From contig JBBIJH010000003.1 of NCBI GenBank assembly GCA_037446075.1, forward strand, positions 1 to 50,656: a DNA stretch of 50,656 nucleotides, read 5' to 3'. Shown one piece after another: positions 1 through 9,828 of the stretch; the stretch's first letter is position 1; every line of letters starts with the position of its first letter. The notes beneath the pieces were generated by a model. It was not told the DNA's origin. It made no database searches and worked only from the letters and a program-made list of their open reading frames with translations. The DNA comes from JBBIJH01 sp037446075 (GTDB lineage Bacteria; Bacteroidota; Ignavibacteria; UBA10030; JAHEZR01). Position numbers and translations under genes: made by a program.

Positions 1-65
1 GCCGGGTTCCATCAAAAGATAGAGAGTAATCAAGTCAGAAGCAAGGAATGGGCCTAGTGGAAAAA

Positions 66-1826
66 TTACCGGGAAACCGCCATCGACCTCGACGCACTGA
101 AGCCGCCTGCCTGCAAAATGTACGTGTATCGCCCCGGCGAGAGTTTCCTTCCGTCAAGCGCCACCACATAACGGCCAGCGTCTTGCGTCGCATCGAGAGC
201 TGTGGCAACTTCTCGGCCCCTCGCATCTAAGATCTTCAGCTCAACCCTTGAACGACTAGTCAGCTCAAAGGCAACGAAGCTCACTTCGGAGAATGGGTTG
301 GGAATGTTCTGGGCGAGAAGAGAAATTGGTTGAAATGGATTCGAGAGTGCCACGAGCTGCGGGATCATGATCGCAGCCACATTCGATGGAATGCTCTCCA
401 CGTTTCCCTTGTCGATGGCCGTGACGACGTATCGATATTGTGCGGAGACAGGTCGTTCGATCATGTCGAGGTAGCTCGAGTCCACTCCCGAAACGATGGA
501 CAAGAGATTCCTCGCATCTTCGAGATCCCCGCGCTTTCCAAGAAATCGATACACTGCATAGAACCTCGCGCTATCGCCGTCCATTGCTCTTGAGGGTGGC
601 GACCATCGGAGGCTGTACGTGTTTGGCTCCACTTCAACCGCTGTAAGATTCGACGGAGGGTTGGGTGGGATGCTATCCTTCCAAGGCATAGGGGGAATAA
701 GCGACCAATGATGATAACGGTCACCGAGAACGTCCTCGCGCGCTACATCGTTGAAGGTAAAGAAGCAGTTCCCTAAAGCCCCCGCAGCACGCGTCGTGTC
801 AATCAACTCCGGGATCTGATCCAGAACAGCGGGCTTGTACGCCGCTATCCCGGCGTAAACATGGCGCCCGAAGGAGTTCGCTTGCCAGTCACGGATCAGA
901 ACGTTGAATTGTGGATTCCCCTTGAGCCCCCAGTACAGCTGAGGCATAACGTAATCTTGTTTTTTCTCTTCTAACCAGCGCCGTGCATCCTGACACAATT
1001 CCACATAGGCTTGCCATCCCTCTGCACCCGGGAGGTTCTTGTAAATGCCGATCGGTGCAGAGCCTACTTTCACCATCGGCTTTACGGCCATGATGCTGTC
1101 GTAGATTGCACGCACAAAACTGTTAATGTTCTCGCGACGCCAATCATCTCTGGCCATCCCGCCGCCGTATCGGGCAAAAGTCTTTTCGTCATCGAATTCG
1201 ACTCCGGGATATCTCAAGTAATCGAAGTGGATCGCGTCGATATCATAGTTGCGTACCATCTCCATCGCTACGGAGACTAGATAAGCACGGGCTTCCGGAA
1301 GACCCATATCGAGCCACCATTCCGTGCTCGTCACTTTCCCGTTCCAATCACGGTTCGACCAGAGCCTCGCCCACTCACGATGCGCATTCACGACATGGGG
1401 CGGAGAGGAGATCGGTGGGCGGTCCGGTCCATCCGCAACCTTTACCACATTCCACCATGCATGGAATTCTAAGCCAAGCTTGTGAGCCTCTGCTATAGCG
1501 AATCGGAGAGGATCGTACACGGGAGCAGCTCCTAACGTGCCCGTAAGCGACGATGCCCAAGGTTCATACTGCGAGGGATAAAGAAGATCCCCACGTGCAC
1601 GAACTTGAAAGACCACTGTATTGAACTTCAGCTCCTTCAACTTCTGATAGATTAAAATGAGTGAGCGTTTTTGCTCTTCCGAATCGTACGACTTCGGCCA
1701 GTTAAGCCCACGAACCGTGGGGATCCAGGCCGCCCGGACCTCTCTCTTAGGGGTTCCGGCCTGGGATACCAAGCCATCTGGAAGACACAAAAGTAGGAGG
1801 GGAAAAAAGAGGCAACGGATCAACAT
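66..1826 (-). CDS. secreted GHL10 (DUF187) family glycoside hydrolase with T9SS sorting domain
   Basis: This 586-residue protein has a signal peptide (about residues 1-21). A GHL10/YngK-type TIM-barrel domain follows (about 28-380), recognised from VRAAWI near the start, FQVRARGD and DAIHFDYLRYPG. A fibronectin-III-like segment (about 385-485) carries the SLRWSPP and YRYVVTAIDK signatures. The C-terminal 75 residues begin with QNIPNPF and end in a GRYTYIL-type strand, as in Por/type IX secretion sorting domains. Family members are thought to act on glycans outside the cell. The substrate cannot be read from the sequence. It is the last gene of a tight minus-strand run, 28 bases after aroB. 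The ATG start is supported by the signal peptide that follows it. Only 65 bases lie between its stop and the window edge. Confidence 0.88.
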   Translation of the reverse strand: MLIRCLFFPLLLLCLPDGLVSQAGTPKREVRAAWIPTVRGLNWPKSYDSEEQKRSLILIYQKLKELKFNTVVFQVRARGDLLYPSQYEPWASSLTGTLGAAPVYDPLRFAIAEAHKLGLEFHAWWNVVKVADGPDRPPISSPPHVVNAHREWARLWSNRDWNGKVTSTEWWLDMGLPEARAYLVSVAMEMVRNYDIDAIHFDYLRYPGVEFDDEKTFARYGGGMARDDWRRENINSFVRAIYDSIMAVKPMVKVGSAPIGIYKNLPGAEGWQAYVELCQDARRWLEEKKQDYVMPQLYWGLKGNPQFNVLIRDWQANSFGRHVYAGIAAYKPAVLDQIPELIDTTRAAGALGNCFFTFNDVAREDVLGDRYHHWSLIPPMPWKDSIPPNPPSNLTAVEVEPNTYSLRWSPPSRAMDGDSARFYAVYRFLGKRGDLEDARNLLSIVSGVDSSYLDMIERPVSAQYRYVVTAIDKGNVESIPSNVAAIMIPQLVALSNPFQPISLLAQNIPNPFSEVSFVAFELTSRSRVELKILDARGREVATALDATQDAGRYVVALDGRKLSPGRYTYILQAGGFSASRSMAVSR

Positions 1827-1854
1827 GATCGATGGAATGAACGCAAAAGCGTGC

Positions 1855-2955
1855 TCAAGCCGTTCTCAGTCTCTGTCGTAGCTCATGCAGTGCGAAGTCA
1901 ATCTCGGACTCCTGGATCCCTTCCGCTACAGAAACCTCACCGATCCTTTTGGGGAGTACCATGCGTACTTTTCCATTCACCGCTTTCTTATCGGCAGCGA
2001 TTGCTTTCAAAGCATCCTCGAATTTGATCGACACGGGCGGCAAGTGTGACAGGAGGCGCCCCAGAAGACGCCGCATGCGTGCGTAGGATTCCTCGGGCAG
2101 GAGACCTCGACGATAGGCAATGTCGTTCTCTGCTGACATCCCGAGAAGGACAGCTTCGCCGTGCTTCAGCACACGATATTCACCGGCAGCTTCAAGAGCA
2201 TGACCGATCGTGTGCCCATAGTTCAAAATAATCCTTTCTCCTTTTTCGACCTCATCTCTGGACACAAGAGAGGATTTGATCTCACAACACCGCGAGATGA
2301 CTGTCATCACTGCATCCGGCCGCAAAGAAAGCAGGTCGTCCAGCCGATCCTCGATGAAAGTGAAAAGCCCGGCGTCTGAGATGATGGAGAACTTAATGAC
2401 CTCGCCCAATCCGCAAAGAACTTCCCGAGCCGGCAAGGTGCGCAGGACGCTGGCATCGGAGAGGACAAACTTCGGCTGATAGAAGGCACCGATCATGTTC
2501 TTCCCGAGCGGATGGTTCACTGCCACCTTTCCACCCACAGAGCTGTCCGCTTGAGCCAGAAGCGTCGTTGGGACCTGGACAAAGGAAACGCCCCGCAGGT
2601 ATGTCGCCGCGATGAACCCGGCGAGATCCCCGATCACGCCCCCGCCGAGTGCTACAATCGCGGAGTTACGTCCAACCCGTTTTTCGATCAGCTCTGTGAA
2701 GATTCTGTTGGCTGTCCTCAAGCTCTTTTGCCTTTCTCCCGGCAGAAGGGTAATCGCGTGCACAGTAAACCCGTAGTGGACGAGACTTCCACTCACATGA
2801 GGAAAATAGAGCTTTCCAACAGTGCGGTCAGTGATGATGACAACCACAGGGGGGAGTGCATGCTCTTGGGCAATCGGCCCAACGTTGCTGAGGATCTCAC
2901 TTCCGATGTAAATGGGGTAGGTTCGAGGTCCCAGATCGACGTGAAGGATCTGCAT
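1855..2955 (-). CDS. aroB: 3-dehydroquinate synthase
   Basis: The 366-residue product matches AroB in length and motifs: LLPGERQKS near the N-terminus, ALGGGVIGDLAGF in the NAD site, QVPTTLLAQADSSVGGK, and a C-terminal LNYGHTIGHALE with metal-binding histidines. The enzyme converts DAHP to 3-dehydroquinate in the cytosol using NAD and a divalent metal, which is step 2 of the shikimate pathway. It lies 15 bases downstream of aroK and is surely cotranscribed with it. A third shikimate gene, aroE, is at the far end of the window, so the pathway genes are only partly clustered. Confidence 0.96.
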   Translation of the reverse strand: MQILHVDLGPRTYPIYIGSEILSNVGPIAQEHALPPVVVIITDRTVGKLYFPHVSGSLVHYGFTVHAITLLPGERQKSLRTANRIFTELIEKRVGRNSAIVALGGGVIGDLAGFIAATYLRGVSFVQVPTTLLAQADSSVGGKVAVNHPLGKNMIGAFYQPKFVLSDASVLRTLPAREVLCGLGEVIKFSIISDAGLFTFIEDRLDDLLSLRPDAVMTVISRCCEIKSSLVSRDEVEKGERIILNYGHTIGHALEAAGEYRVLKHGEAVLLGMSAENDIAYRRGLLPEESYARMRRLLGRLLSHLPPVSIKFEDALKAIAADKKAVNGKVRMVLPKRIGEVSVAEGIQESEIDFALHELRQRLRTA

Positions 2956-2970
2956 GCGTCAGAGGGGTCG

Positions 2971-3513
2971 TCATTCGATGAAGTTGCGGAGTTTGCGGAC
3001 GATCTCGTCGACGGTGTGGCCGATTTTCTTACCGCCCGTATGCACGACAACATCGGCCTGGCTATAAAAAGCTTCTCGTTCCGTCAGGAGCTGCATGATG
3101 CGTCGAAGAAGTTCGCCATTATTCAGGATTGTCCCTTCTGTTCCCCGTAAGAGAGGTCGATCTGATTTGAACTTCAAACGCTGAAGAATCTCCTCCGGCT
3201 CCGCCTTGAGATAGACAAGCACTCCAGTGGACTTAATGACGCTGAGGTTTTCCTTCTTCGTAATTGTGCCCCCGCCGAGAGAGACGACGCAGCCGTGGGT
3301 TCTGCTGATCTCTTGAACGACCTTCTTTTCCAGCTCGCGAAAATACCCCTCTCCGTTATCCGCGAAAATCTCCATGATCGTTTTGTTCGCCGTCGTCTCG
3401 ATCGTTTTGTCGACATCCAGGAAGTCGTATCCGATCGTGTTCGCGAGAATCGGACCGACTGTGCTTTTCCCGCTCCCCATGAACCCGGTCAGATAGATGA
3501 TGTCTTTCTGCAT
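2971..3513 (-). CDS. aroK: shikimate kinase
   Basis: A 180-residue P-loop kinase with the Walker A motif GSGKST at residues 13-18, the shikimate-contacting DVDKTIE segment and FRELE and SLGGGT motifs typical of AroK/AroL. It phosphorylates shikimate to shikimate 3-phosphate with ATP in the cytosol. Length and domain order are normal for the family. The gene sits between a barrel protein (19 bases upstream) and aroB (15 bases downstream) in a five-gene minus-strand run. Confidence 0.96.
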   Translation of the reverse strand: MQKDIIYLTGFMGSGKSTVGPILANTIGYDFLDVDKTIETTANKTIMEIFADNGEGYFRELEKKVVQEISRTHGCVVSLGGGTITKKENLSVIKSTGVLVYLKAEPEEILQRLKFKSDRPLLRGTEGTILNNGELLRRIMQLLTEREAFYSQADVVVHTGGKKIGHTVDEIVRKLRNFIE

Positions 3514-3532
3514 GTTTCGAATCCGGATCGAG

Positions 3533-4273
3533 CTAAAAGTTCAGTGCAATTCCTAAATTAATAACAATCCCATCGAGGTTGACTTTTGAGCTGAAGGGCT
3601 GCTGGCTCAGTCGGTATGTTCTTCCGTTGTATTGAACCTCCGTTGGGATCGACTCCCGCGCCGGAAATCTGTTCGACATCTCGAACTGGGGATCCCGGAA
3701 CTTTAACTCCCCTCGCACCGAAAAGAAGTTGGTGAGGAAAAAGTCCGCGCCAGTAAGAACGTGGATGCCAAAAGCCACTTGATTCTCCCCACGCTCGGCG
3801 ACTTTGTCCACAACTCGGTAGATGCGCTCCCCATAATAAAATCCAAAGCCGCCACCCATGAAAAACTCTATCCTCTCCGAACTGAACGGCACAACAAAGT
3901 ATCCGCTCACTTCCACGGGGATGAATCGATATCCGTCCGTCACTGGAAGTTGCGTGCGTGTAGGCCCGGCAGGGACTGTCGCCAGACCAGATCGGGATGT
4001 TTCAATCCATTCAATTCCGATGCCCACCTCAATCCTCTTCGTGGGAAAGTGGTGTCGTAGTTCAGCCCCGATGCCGAAAATATCGTTAAGCTCAATGGAC
4101 TGATTCCGGAGGGCTTCGACAGGAGAATTTGGATTGGGGAAAAGCTTCGAAGTCGAATTATACGTTGCCCTGAGCAAGAAGCTGAAGCTTTGGTTTCTCT
4201 CGGAGGCAAGGAGCTCTCGTGAAAACATCAGCGAAAGTCCCACCACAAGCAAAATCTTCAGTCCACGAGTCAT
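3533..4273 (-). CDS. outer-membrane beta-barrel protein, function unknown
   Basis: A 246-residue protein with a signal peptide ending near LLAS (residue 24). Alternating hydrophobic/polar strands and Gly-rich turns (MGGGFGFYYGE) follow, and the protein ends in NLGIALNF with a terminal Phe. This is the pattern of an OmpA-like or opacity-type eight-strand barrel inserted by BamA. No catalytic motif is visible. It lies 29 bases downstream of the PpiD/SurA-like folding factor, which fits an envelope-assembly context. I do not recognise a named family. Confidence 0.75.
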   Translation of the reverse strand: MTRGLKILLVVGLSLMFSRELLASERNQSFSFLLRATYNSTSKLFPNPNSPVEALRNQSIELNDIFGIGAELRHHFPTKRIEVGIGIEWIETSRSGLATVPAGPTRTQLPVTDGYRFIPVEVSGYFVVPFSSERIEFFMGGGFGFYYGERIYRVVDKVAERGENQVAFGIHVLTGADFFLTNFFSVRGELKFRDPQFEMSNRFPARESIPTEVQYNGRTYRLSQQPFSSKVNLDGIVINLGIALNF

Positions 4274-4302
4274 GACGACGTCCCGACGCCCATGCTGTTT
4301 TC

Positions 4303-6396
4303 TCAGCGATAGAAGCGCTCTCGATTGTCAACGATGTCGGCCTTTTCTTTGAGATGGTTCAGCCACTCATTGAGGTACCGACCGCGTTTCTCCTGGAGTA
4401 GTTGCCCCCGGATATTCTTTTTCTGAACTTGATACTGAGCACTGTCAGGTTCTGTTCGACTGAGGAGCTTCACGATGAAATATCCCCGCTGGGTCTCGAA
4501 CGGAGGTGAAATCTCTCCGACCTTCATCGCGAGGGTTTTCCCTGCAAAAGTGTAATCTCTGCCAATCGTGGGCAACCATGTCTTCGGTGTAAACTCTCCC
4601 GTCTTGACGACTTTCAGAGTGGTATCCTGAGCCGTGAGAACCCCGAGGCTGTCCGTCGGCTGGAGTTTCTCTCTCAATTGTCTGGCATATTCACCAACCC
4701 TTTCGATCTTCTTCTTCAAGAGAACCTTTTGCCGAATCTGCTCCTTGACCTCAGAGAGCGGAAGCACGCCTTCCGACTTCACCTCTGTGATCTTGAAAAC
4801 CCCATAGCCGTTGTACACTCTGATCACTTCGCTCACAGCGCCGAGCTTGTTCCCAAAGGCGAATCTCTGAGTTTCGGGACTATAACCCACGCCAGGGATC
4901 ACAGTCCCTTTCTGGAATGGTGCAGTCTCCTGCACTTGATACTTGCTCAGGGCCGCCTCCTTATCAAAGTCACCCTGAGATGCGAGGTAGGAGAAATCGC
5001 TTGCTTGTTCCTGGATTTTTGACTTCGTCTGGCTACTTGCTCTAACGGCAAGAAAGAGGTCGGCGATTTTTACTTCGCGATTTTCCCTTCCAGTCACTTT
5101 CACAATGTGAAGACCGAACTGGCTTCTGACAGGGCCAACCACTTCTCCGACCTTCGCCTTGAATGCTGCTTCCTCAAACGGTTTCACCATCCTGCCTTTT
5201 CCAAACCATCCCAGGTCTCCTCCTTTCGACGCAGAGCCGTCCGTGGAGTACTCTCTCGCCAATGTTGCAAAGTCCTCGCCTTTTTTCGCCCGTTGGTACA
5301 GCTGACGAGCCTTTGCCCAAGCTTCGACGCTATCCTTTCCAGAGGGAAGATTGATCAAGATGTGACTGGCTCGAATTGATTCTTCCTTTCCCTTTCGTTC
5401 CTCCAAGACTTGTAGGAGGTGGAAGCCATCCGCATCCTGGATCGGCCCATGCACCTCTCCGACCTTTGCAGAGAAGACCACACTATCCCGAACAACACTC
5501 AGTTCGCCGCGTTTAAAGAACGCATCACTGAGCGGGAGCTCCGAGTGAGATTTGACTAGATCTTTAAAGTCAGCTCCGGCGCGGGCTTGACGGGCGAACT
5601 CTTCAAGCTCCCGGATCACAGCGGCCGTATCTTCCGCGGTGGGTTTCTCAGGAAAGATGACGTACTTCAGCTTCCGCGTCGCATTTTGTTTAAACTCCTC
5701 CTGATTCTCCAGGTAGTACTTTCGGATATCATCGTCCGTTACGACGACCTCCGAATCTTTCACCATCTTTGCTCCATCGAAGAAGATGTACTCGGCACTC
5801 ATTTTCACATTATCTTCCATGAAGCGATCATACACCTCCCCCTCTGTAACACGGACGGCGGCTTGGAGTACGCTCTGGAATTTTTCCTGTTCACGCTGCT
5901 TTCTCAGTGCTTTCTCAATCTGAACCCAGATGGCACTATTCTGTGGGTCACGGAGGGCAGCTTCATACGCCGATCGGTTAAACGTCCCGGCACTATCCGT
6001 AAACTGCTTCACAAGAAAGTCAGGTGGAGTTTCCCCACGAACCCAGTCGACGATCTCTTGATCTGTCACCTTTATTCCAAGTTTTTCCTTCTCCTGATCC
6101 AAGAGGATTTGGTTGACGAACATCGTCCAGGCCTGATCACGAATTTGCTCGGCAAGCCGCTCGTCCTCCTCCACCCCTTCCCGTTTTTGCGCATCCGAAA
6201 GGTTCTGAACAATGTCGGAAAACTCTTTGGAGTGAATCGGACGGCCATTCACTTTTCCGATGACATCCCCTGTATCACGACTTCGGCGACTGAGCAAATC
6301 CATACCCCAGTCGAAGATAATATAGAGAATAAACACGACGGCAAAGACGGCGAAAATGCCAGCCATGTTTTCTCTCATTTTAGTCATGATCGACAT
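4303..6396 (-). CDS. membrane-anchored peptidylprolyl isomerase (PpiD/SurA-like)
   Basis: The 697-residue protein starts with one transmembrane anchor (about residues 11-30, ending in FDWGMDLL). A SurA-N/PpiD-type chaperone region (about 45-200) and two parvulin domains follow. The first (about 240-335) is degenerate. The second (about 340-440) has IRASHILI, GGDLGWFGKG and VGPVRSQFGLHIVKV. About 250 further residues resemble a third chaperone or parvulin-like part. PpiD-type proteins assist the folding of proteins leaving the Sec translocon on the periplasmic side. Fittingly, the gene is divergent from secD-secF across a 204-base intergenic region. A second ATG at codon 4 is an alternative start. 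Confidence 0.9.
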   Translation of the reverse strand: MSIMTKMRENMAGIFAVFAVVFILYIIFDWGMDLLSRRSRDTGDVIGKVNGRPIHSKEFSDIVQNLSDAQKREGVEEDERLAEQIRDQAWTMFVNQILLDQEKEKLGIKVTDQEIVDWVRGETPPDFLVKQFTDSAGTFNRSAYEAALRDPQNSAIWVQIEKALRKQREQEKFQSVLQAAVRVTEGEVYDRFMEDNVKMSAEYIFFDGAKMVKDSEVVVTDDDIRKYYLENQEEFKQNATRKLKYVIFPEKPTAEDTAAVIRELEEFARQARAGADFKDLVKSHSELPLSDAFFKRGELSVVRDSVVFSAKVGEVHGPIQDADGFHLLQVLEERKGKEESIRASHILINLPSGKDSVEAWAKARQLYQRAKKGEDFATLAREYSTDGSASKGGDLGWFGKGRMVKPFEEAAFKAKVGEVVGPVRSQFGLHIVKVTGRENREVKIADLFLAVRASSQTKSKIQEQASDFSYLASQGDFDKEAALSKYQVQETAPFQKGTVIPGVGYSPETQRFAFGNKLGAVSEVIRVYNGYGVFKITEVKSEGVLPLSEVKEQIRQKVLLKKKIERVGEYARQLREKLQPTDSLGVLTAQDTTLKVVKTGEFTPKTWLPTIGRDYTFAGKTLAMKVGEISPPFETQRGYFIVKLLSRTEPDSAQYQVQKKNIRGQLLQEKRGRYLNEWLNHLKEKADIVDNRERFYR

Positions 6397-6454
6397 GTCG
6401 GAAGTAGCTCCTCACTCACTCCGTGTGCACAGAAAGTATGGCTTTTTCAATTTT

Positions 6455-6483
6455 AATATAGCGGAAAACGGCCTCAAATGCAA
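6455..6483 (-). promoter_or_regulatory. predicted sigma-70 promoter for the ppiD-like operon
   Basis: On the minus strand a -35 box TTGCAT (6478-6483) is separated by 17 bases from a -10 box TATATT (6455-6460). Both lie in the intergenic region between ppiD-like and secD, about 60 bases upstream of the ppiD-like start. The match was made by eye. Confidence 0.6.
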
Positions 6484-6492
6484 CGATAATTA

Positions 6493-6521
6493 TTGACTTT
6501 GTCTGCGTCAAGAATTATATT
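6493..6521 (+). promoter_or_regulatory. predicted sigma-70 promoter for secD-secF
   Basis: On the plus strand a -35 box TTGACT (6493-6498), a 17-base spacer and a -10 box TATATT (6516-6521) lie 80 bases before the secD GTG. It is back to back with the minus-strand promoter at 6455-6483, with the two -35 boxes only nine bases apart. Confidence 0.68.
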
Positions 6522-6600
6522 GGAACGCCCGGAGAAGAAAGAGGCCGACCAAGGTGTTTTTCGAATTCACACTTTTTGAACTCAAGCTGGAGAACTCTGC

Positions 6601-8487
6601 GTGCGGAAGAATCTGACGAAGGTCCTCATCATCGCTGCCTCTGTTCTGCTTTCCGTTTATTTTCTCTATCCTACTTATAAAGACGCGCGCTATACTCGAG
6701 AACTTCGGGCGCTTTCTGGAGAAGACAGCCTGAAATACCTTGAGAAGCACGAAAGCGCGATGCATGACGCGAGGATGAAGCGTTTGAAGCTCGGGCTCGA
6801 TCTTCAGGGTGGCATGCGTGTTGTCCTCGAGGTAGATGTGCTAAAGATGCTCGAAGCCCAGGCAAAAAGCCGCGATGAGAATCTTGCTGCGATTCTCTCA
6901 GAAGTGAAAAACGAGGCAGCAGCCTCTGAGGTTCCTCTTCTCGACATCCTCAAAGCAAAATTCCAAGCCAGAGCAATCCGAATGAGCCGTTACTACGGCA
7001 GCATACGCGATAGCGACGATGACATCGTCAACAACCTTCAGAAACAGGCAACCGACGCGATTGACCGGGCGATGGAGGTCATCCGGAACCGAGTCGACCA
7101 GTACGGAGTGTCTGAGCCGACAATTCAGAAACTGGGCGGCCGCCGGATCATCGTCGAGCTACCGGGTGTGACGAAGGAATCCGAGGTGCGGCAGTTGCTC
7201 CAGGGTACTGCCCTGCTGGAGTTCAAGCTGCTCAAGGATGCGGACGTCGCTTACAAAATCATGGACACGATCGACAAGTTTCTCGCTGGCAAACCTCTGG
7301 CTGATACCACAGCCGCGGATACATCGAAGCAGGAAAAGAAGGACACGACTGGTACCGCTCCGACGAAGAACGATGCTGTGAAAACTGACACTCTGGCGGG
7401 CAAACTCCCAACCTCCGAAACAGACCAAGCAAAAGAACATCCCTTCTTGTTTCTCGCACGGCCCGACCAGAGAGGGACTGGAGAAGCCTACGTTGCAGAG
7501 GAAGATCGGGACAAGGTCACTCGAATCCTCCGTCGGGAGGACGTGAAGCGCCTCATCCCGTCTGATGTCCAATTTCATTGGGGAGCAAAGCATCTTTTTG
7601 TTTCCGAAGGGAAAAAGTATTACCCTCTTTACGTCCTGAAGAAAGATCCGGAACTCACTGGTGGCGTGATCACGAATGCGCGCGCAACGATCAACCCGAA
7701 CACAAATCAGCCCATCGTCACCATGGATATGAACAGCGATGGTGCGCGCGACTGGGCGCGGATAACAGGCGCGAACATTAATAAACGGATTGCCATTGTA
7801 CTCGACGAAGCGGTTTACTCCTCTCCCGTTGTCCGGAATAAGATTATCGGAGGAAGCTCCCAGATCGAGGGGCTGGATAATATTGACGAGGCGCGTCTCC
7901 TTGAAATCGTTTTGAAAGCAGGCGCGCTGCCCGCGCCCGTGGAGATCATTGAGCAGAGAAACGTTGGCCCTTCACTCGGAGAAGACTCCATCCAGAAAGG
8001 ACTCTCTTCCACCGTCATTGCCTTTATCGCGATTGTTCTCTTTATGGCAGTTTATTACCGCACCGGCGGCAGTATCGCAGACCTCGCGCTCCTGTTCAAC
8101 GTGCTGTTCATTCTCGGGGTGCTCGCTGGATTTCAGGCCACCCTGACGCTTCCCGGCATTGCAGGCATTATCCTTACACTCGGCATGGCTGTGGATGCAA
8201 ACGTACTTATCTTCGAGCGCATTCGGGAAGAAGCTGCAACTGGTAAGACGCTCCGAGCCGCGATTGATGCTGGCTACTCCAAAGCCTTTCGAGCTATTTT
8301 CGATTCAAATATCACAACATTCTTCAGCGGCGTAATCCTTTATCAATTTGGGACTGGTCCTGTTCAGGGGTTTGCGCTTACTCTGATGATTGGCATCGTC
8401 GCCAGCTTGTTTTCGGCAATCGTCATCACTCGGGTGATTTTCAACATCATGACCGAGCGTGGCGCAACTGCAATCAACTTTGGCTAG
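6601..8487 (+). CDS. secD: protein translocase subunit SecD
   Basis: The 628-residue protein has an N-terminal transmembrane helix (about 9-24). The SecD signature GLDLQGGMRVVLEVD sits near residue 62. A large periplasmic P1 region contains the IRNRVDQYGVSEPTIQ motif and a Thr/Lys-rich insert of about 60 residues (230-290). The C-terminal half has five more membrane helices with GMAVDANVLIFERIREE. SecD and SecF use the proton-motive force to pull preproteins through SecYEG. The GTG start follows a GGAG about eight bases upstream. The gene heads the secD-secF-STAS run, and secF starts 30 bases after its stop. Confidence 0.96.
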   Translation: MRKNLTKVLIIAASVLLSVYFLYPTYKDARYTRELRALSGEDSLKYLEKHESAMHDARMKRLKLGLDLQGGMRVVLEVDVLKMLEAQAKSRDENLAAILSEVKNEAAASEVPLLDILKAKFQARAIRMSRYYGSIRDSDDDIVNNLQKQATDAIDRAMEVIRNRVDQYGVSEPTIQKLGGRRIIVELPGVTKESEVRQLLQGTALLEFKLLKDADVAYKIMDTIDKFLAGKPLADTTAADTSKQEKKDTTGTAPTKNDAVKTDTLAGKLPTSETDQAKEHPFLFLARPDQRGTGEAYVAEEDRDKVTRILRREDVKRLIPSDVQFHWGAKHLFVSEGKKYYPLYVLKKDPELTGGVITNARATINPNTNQPIVTMDMNSDGARDWARITGANINKRIAIVLDEAVYSSPVVRNKIIGGSSQIEGLDNIDEARLLEIVLKAGALPAPVEIIEQRNVGPSLGEDSIQKGLSSTVIAFIAIVLFMAVYYRTGGSIADLALLFNVLFILGVLAGFQATLTLPGIAGIILTLGMAVDANVLIFERIREEAATGKTLRAAIDAGYSKAFRAIFDSNITTFFSGVILYQFGTGPVQGFALTLMIGIVASLFSAIVITRVIFNIMTERGATAINFG

Positions 8488-8517
8488 GTAGGGTCAGGAG
8501 CACGGGTCATAACGCGA

Positions 8518-9453
8518 ATGCGTCTATTCCGCGAGACACATATTGATTTCATGGGAAAGAGAAGGCTGTGGTACTCAGCCTCCGGTATCTTGTTGCTCAT
8601 CGGGATTCTTGGGATATTTGTGAGAGGAATTAGTTTTGGGATCGATTTCTTGGGAGGGACAGAGCTAGTCGTCCGCTTCGAGCAGCCTGTGGGGATTGGA
8701 GACATTCGCAGCGCCCTCGACCCTATTGGGCTCTCCCGAAGTGAAATCAAGACCTTTGGAAGCTCAAACGACATTCTCATCCGAACGGGCCAGCAAGCAC
8801 CCGGAACGACGATCGGAGACAGAATCCGAGAGGGTTTGAAGACCGCGTTCCCCAGCAACAACTTGACCGTGCTCAAAGAGGACAAGATCGGGCCGCGGAT
8901 TGGGAAGGAATTAAGACGGGACGCTGTGTATGCTGTACTGGCAACTTTGGTCGTGATCATGGTGTATGTCGGTTTCCGATTCAAATTCATCTACGGCGTT
9001 GCGGGAGTCGTTGCACTTTTCCACGACGTGCTGGTCACCCTCGGTGTCTGTGCCCTGTTGAACGGGGTCTCTCCCTATCTGAACCTGGAGATCACACAGA
9101 ACATGGTCGCAGCGTTTCTCACCCTCGTCGGCTTTTCCATCAACGACACCGTCATAGTTTTTGACCGCATCAGAGAGAATCTGAAAATCTATCGTTCGGA
9201 CGATCTTAAGACGATCATGAATCGGAGCATCAATCAGACACTGAGCCGGACAATCATTACCTCCGGCACCGTCTTACTTGTGCTGATGGTGCTGCTTCTT
9301 TTTGGTGGAGAGGTAAACCGTGGTTTCGCCTTTGCATTTTTCGTCGGTACAATCTCCGGCACCTACTCCTCCATCTATGTTGCCAGCGCGCTGGTTCTAG
9401 ACTGGACCTATTACCGTCAGAAAAAACTGCAGCAAATGAGGGCCGCAGCGTGA
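8518..9453 (+). CDS. secF: protein translocase subunit SecF
   Basis: A 311-residue protein of normal SecF length. Its first membrane helix (about 19-37) is followed by the signature ISFGIDFLGGTELVVRF and then the P1 head. The remaining helices carry GFSINDTVIVFDRIREN. It partners SecD in the inner membrane to complete protein export. Its TGA stop overlaps a possible GTG of the next gene, so the STAS protein is translationally linked to it. Confidence 0.96.
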   Translation: MRLFRETHIDFMGKRRLWYSASGILLLIGILGIFVRGISFGIDFLGGTELVVRFEQPVGIGDIRSALDPIGLSRSEIKTFGSSNDILIRTGQQAPGTTIGDRIREGLKTAFPSNNLTVLKEDKIGPRIGKELRRDAVYAVLATLVVIMVYVGFRFKFIYGVAGVVALFHDVLVTLGVCALLNGVSPYLNLEITQNMVAAFLTLVGFSINDTVIVFDRIRENLKIYRSDDLKTIMNRSINQTLSRTIITSGTVLLVLMVLLLFGGEVNRGFAFAFFVGTISGTYSSIYVASALVLDWTYYRQKKLQQMRAAA

Positions 9454-9467
9454 AGGGGTCGGCTGAG

Positions 9468-9803
9468 ATGGAATTCAAGATCAAACAGGAAAAAGGAGTC
9501 ACTGTGATTGCGCTGCACGGGAAGGTCGTCGGCGGACCAGATGCAACTGAGCTGCTCCAGCAGCTACACACTTTACTCGATCAGGGAAAGAAGAAATTCG
9601 TAGTGGACCTCGGGGGCGTGGAGCTGATGAACAGTTCCGGCCTAGGGATGCTCATCGGAGGATTAACAGCCGTCCGAAGGGCGGGCGGAGATCTGAAGCT
9701 CGCGAATGCTCCCCCTAAGATCCTGGGCCTCTTCACGGTCACCAAGCTCTCGAACGTCTTCACCCATTACGATTCCCTCAGGAAGGCAACCGAGAGTTTC
9801 TAA
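9468..9803 (+). CDS. STAS-domain anti-anti-sigma factor homologue
   Basis: A single STAS domain of 111 residues counted from the ATG at 9468. The upstream in-frame GTG at 9450 overlaps the secF stop and would add six residues. I prefer the ATG because AAGGGG precedes it by nine bases and the domain begins at once. The switch loop reads MNSSGLG (around residues 54-60), so it keeps the serine that an RsbW/SpoIIAB kinase phosphorylates, with Asn in place of the usual Asp before it. Family proteins release sigma factors or other partners by binding the kinase. A candidate partner kinase is encoded at 16374-16796. Confidence 0.88.
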   Translation: MEFKIKQEKGVTVIALHGKVVGGPDATELLQQLHTLLDQGKKKFVVDLGGVELMNSSGLGMLIGGLTAVRRAGGDLKLANAPPKILGLFTVTKLSNVFTHYDSLRKATESF

Positions 9804-9828
9804 CAAGCTCTCTAAACCAGAACTCGGA

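Noticed and set aside
5587..6456. Long plus-strand open frame of 289 codons opposite the ppiD-like gene
   Set aside because: It lies entirely antisense to a gene with clear domains, its product is rich in His/Leu/Phe without any motif, and no ribosome-binding site precedes it.
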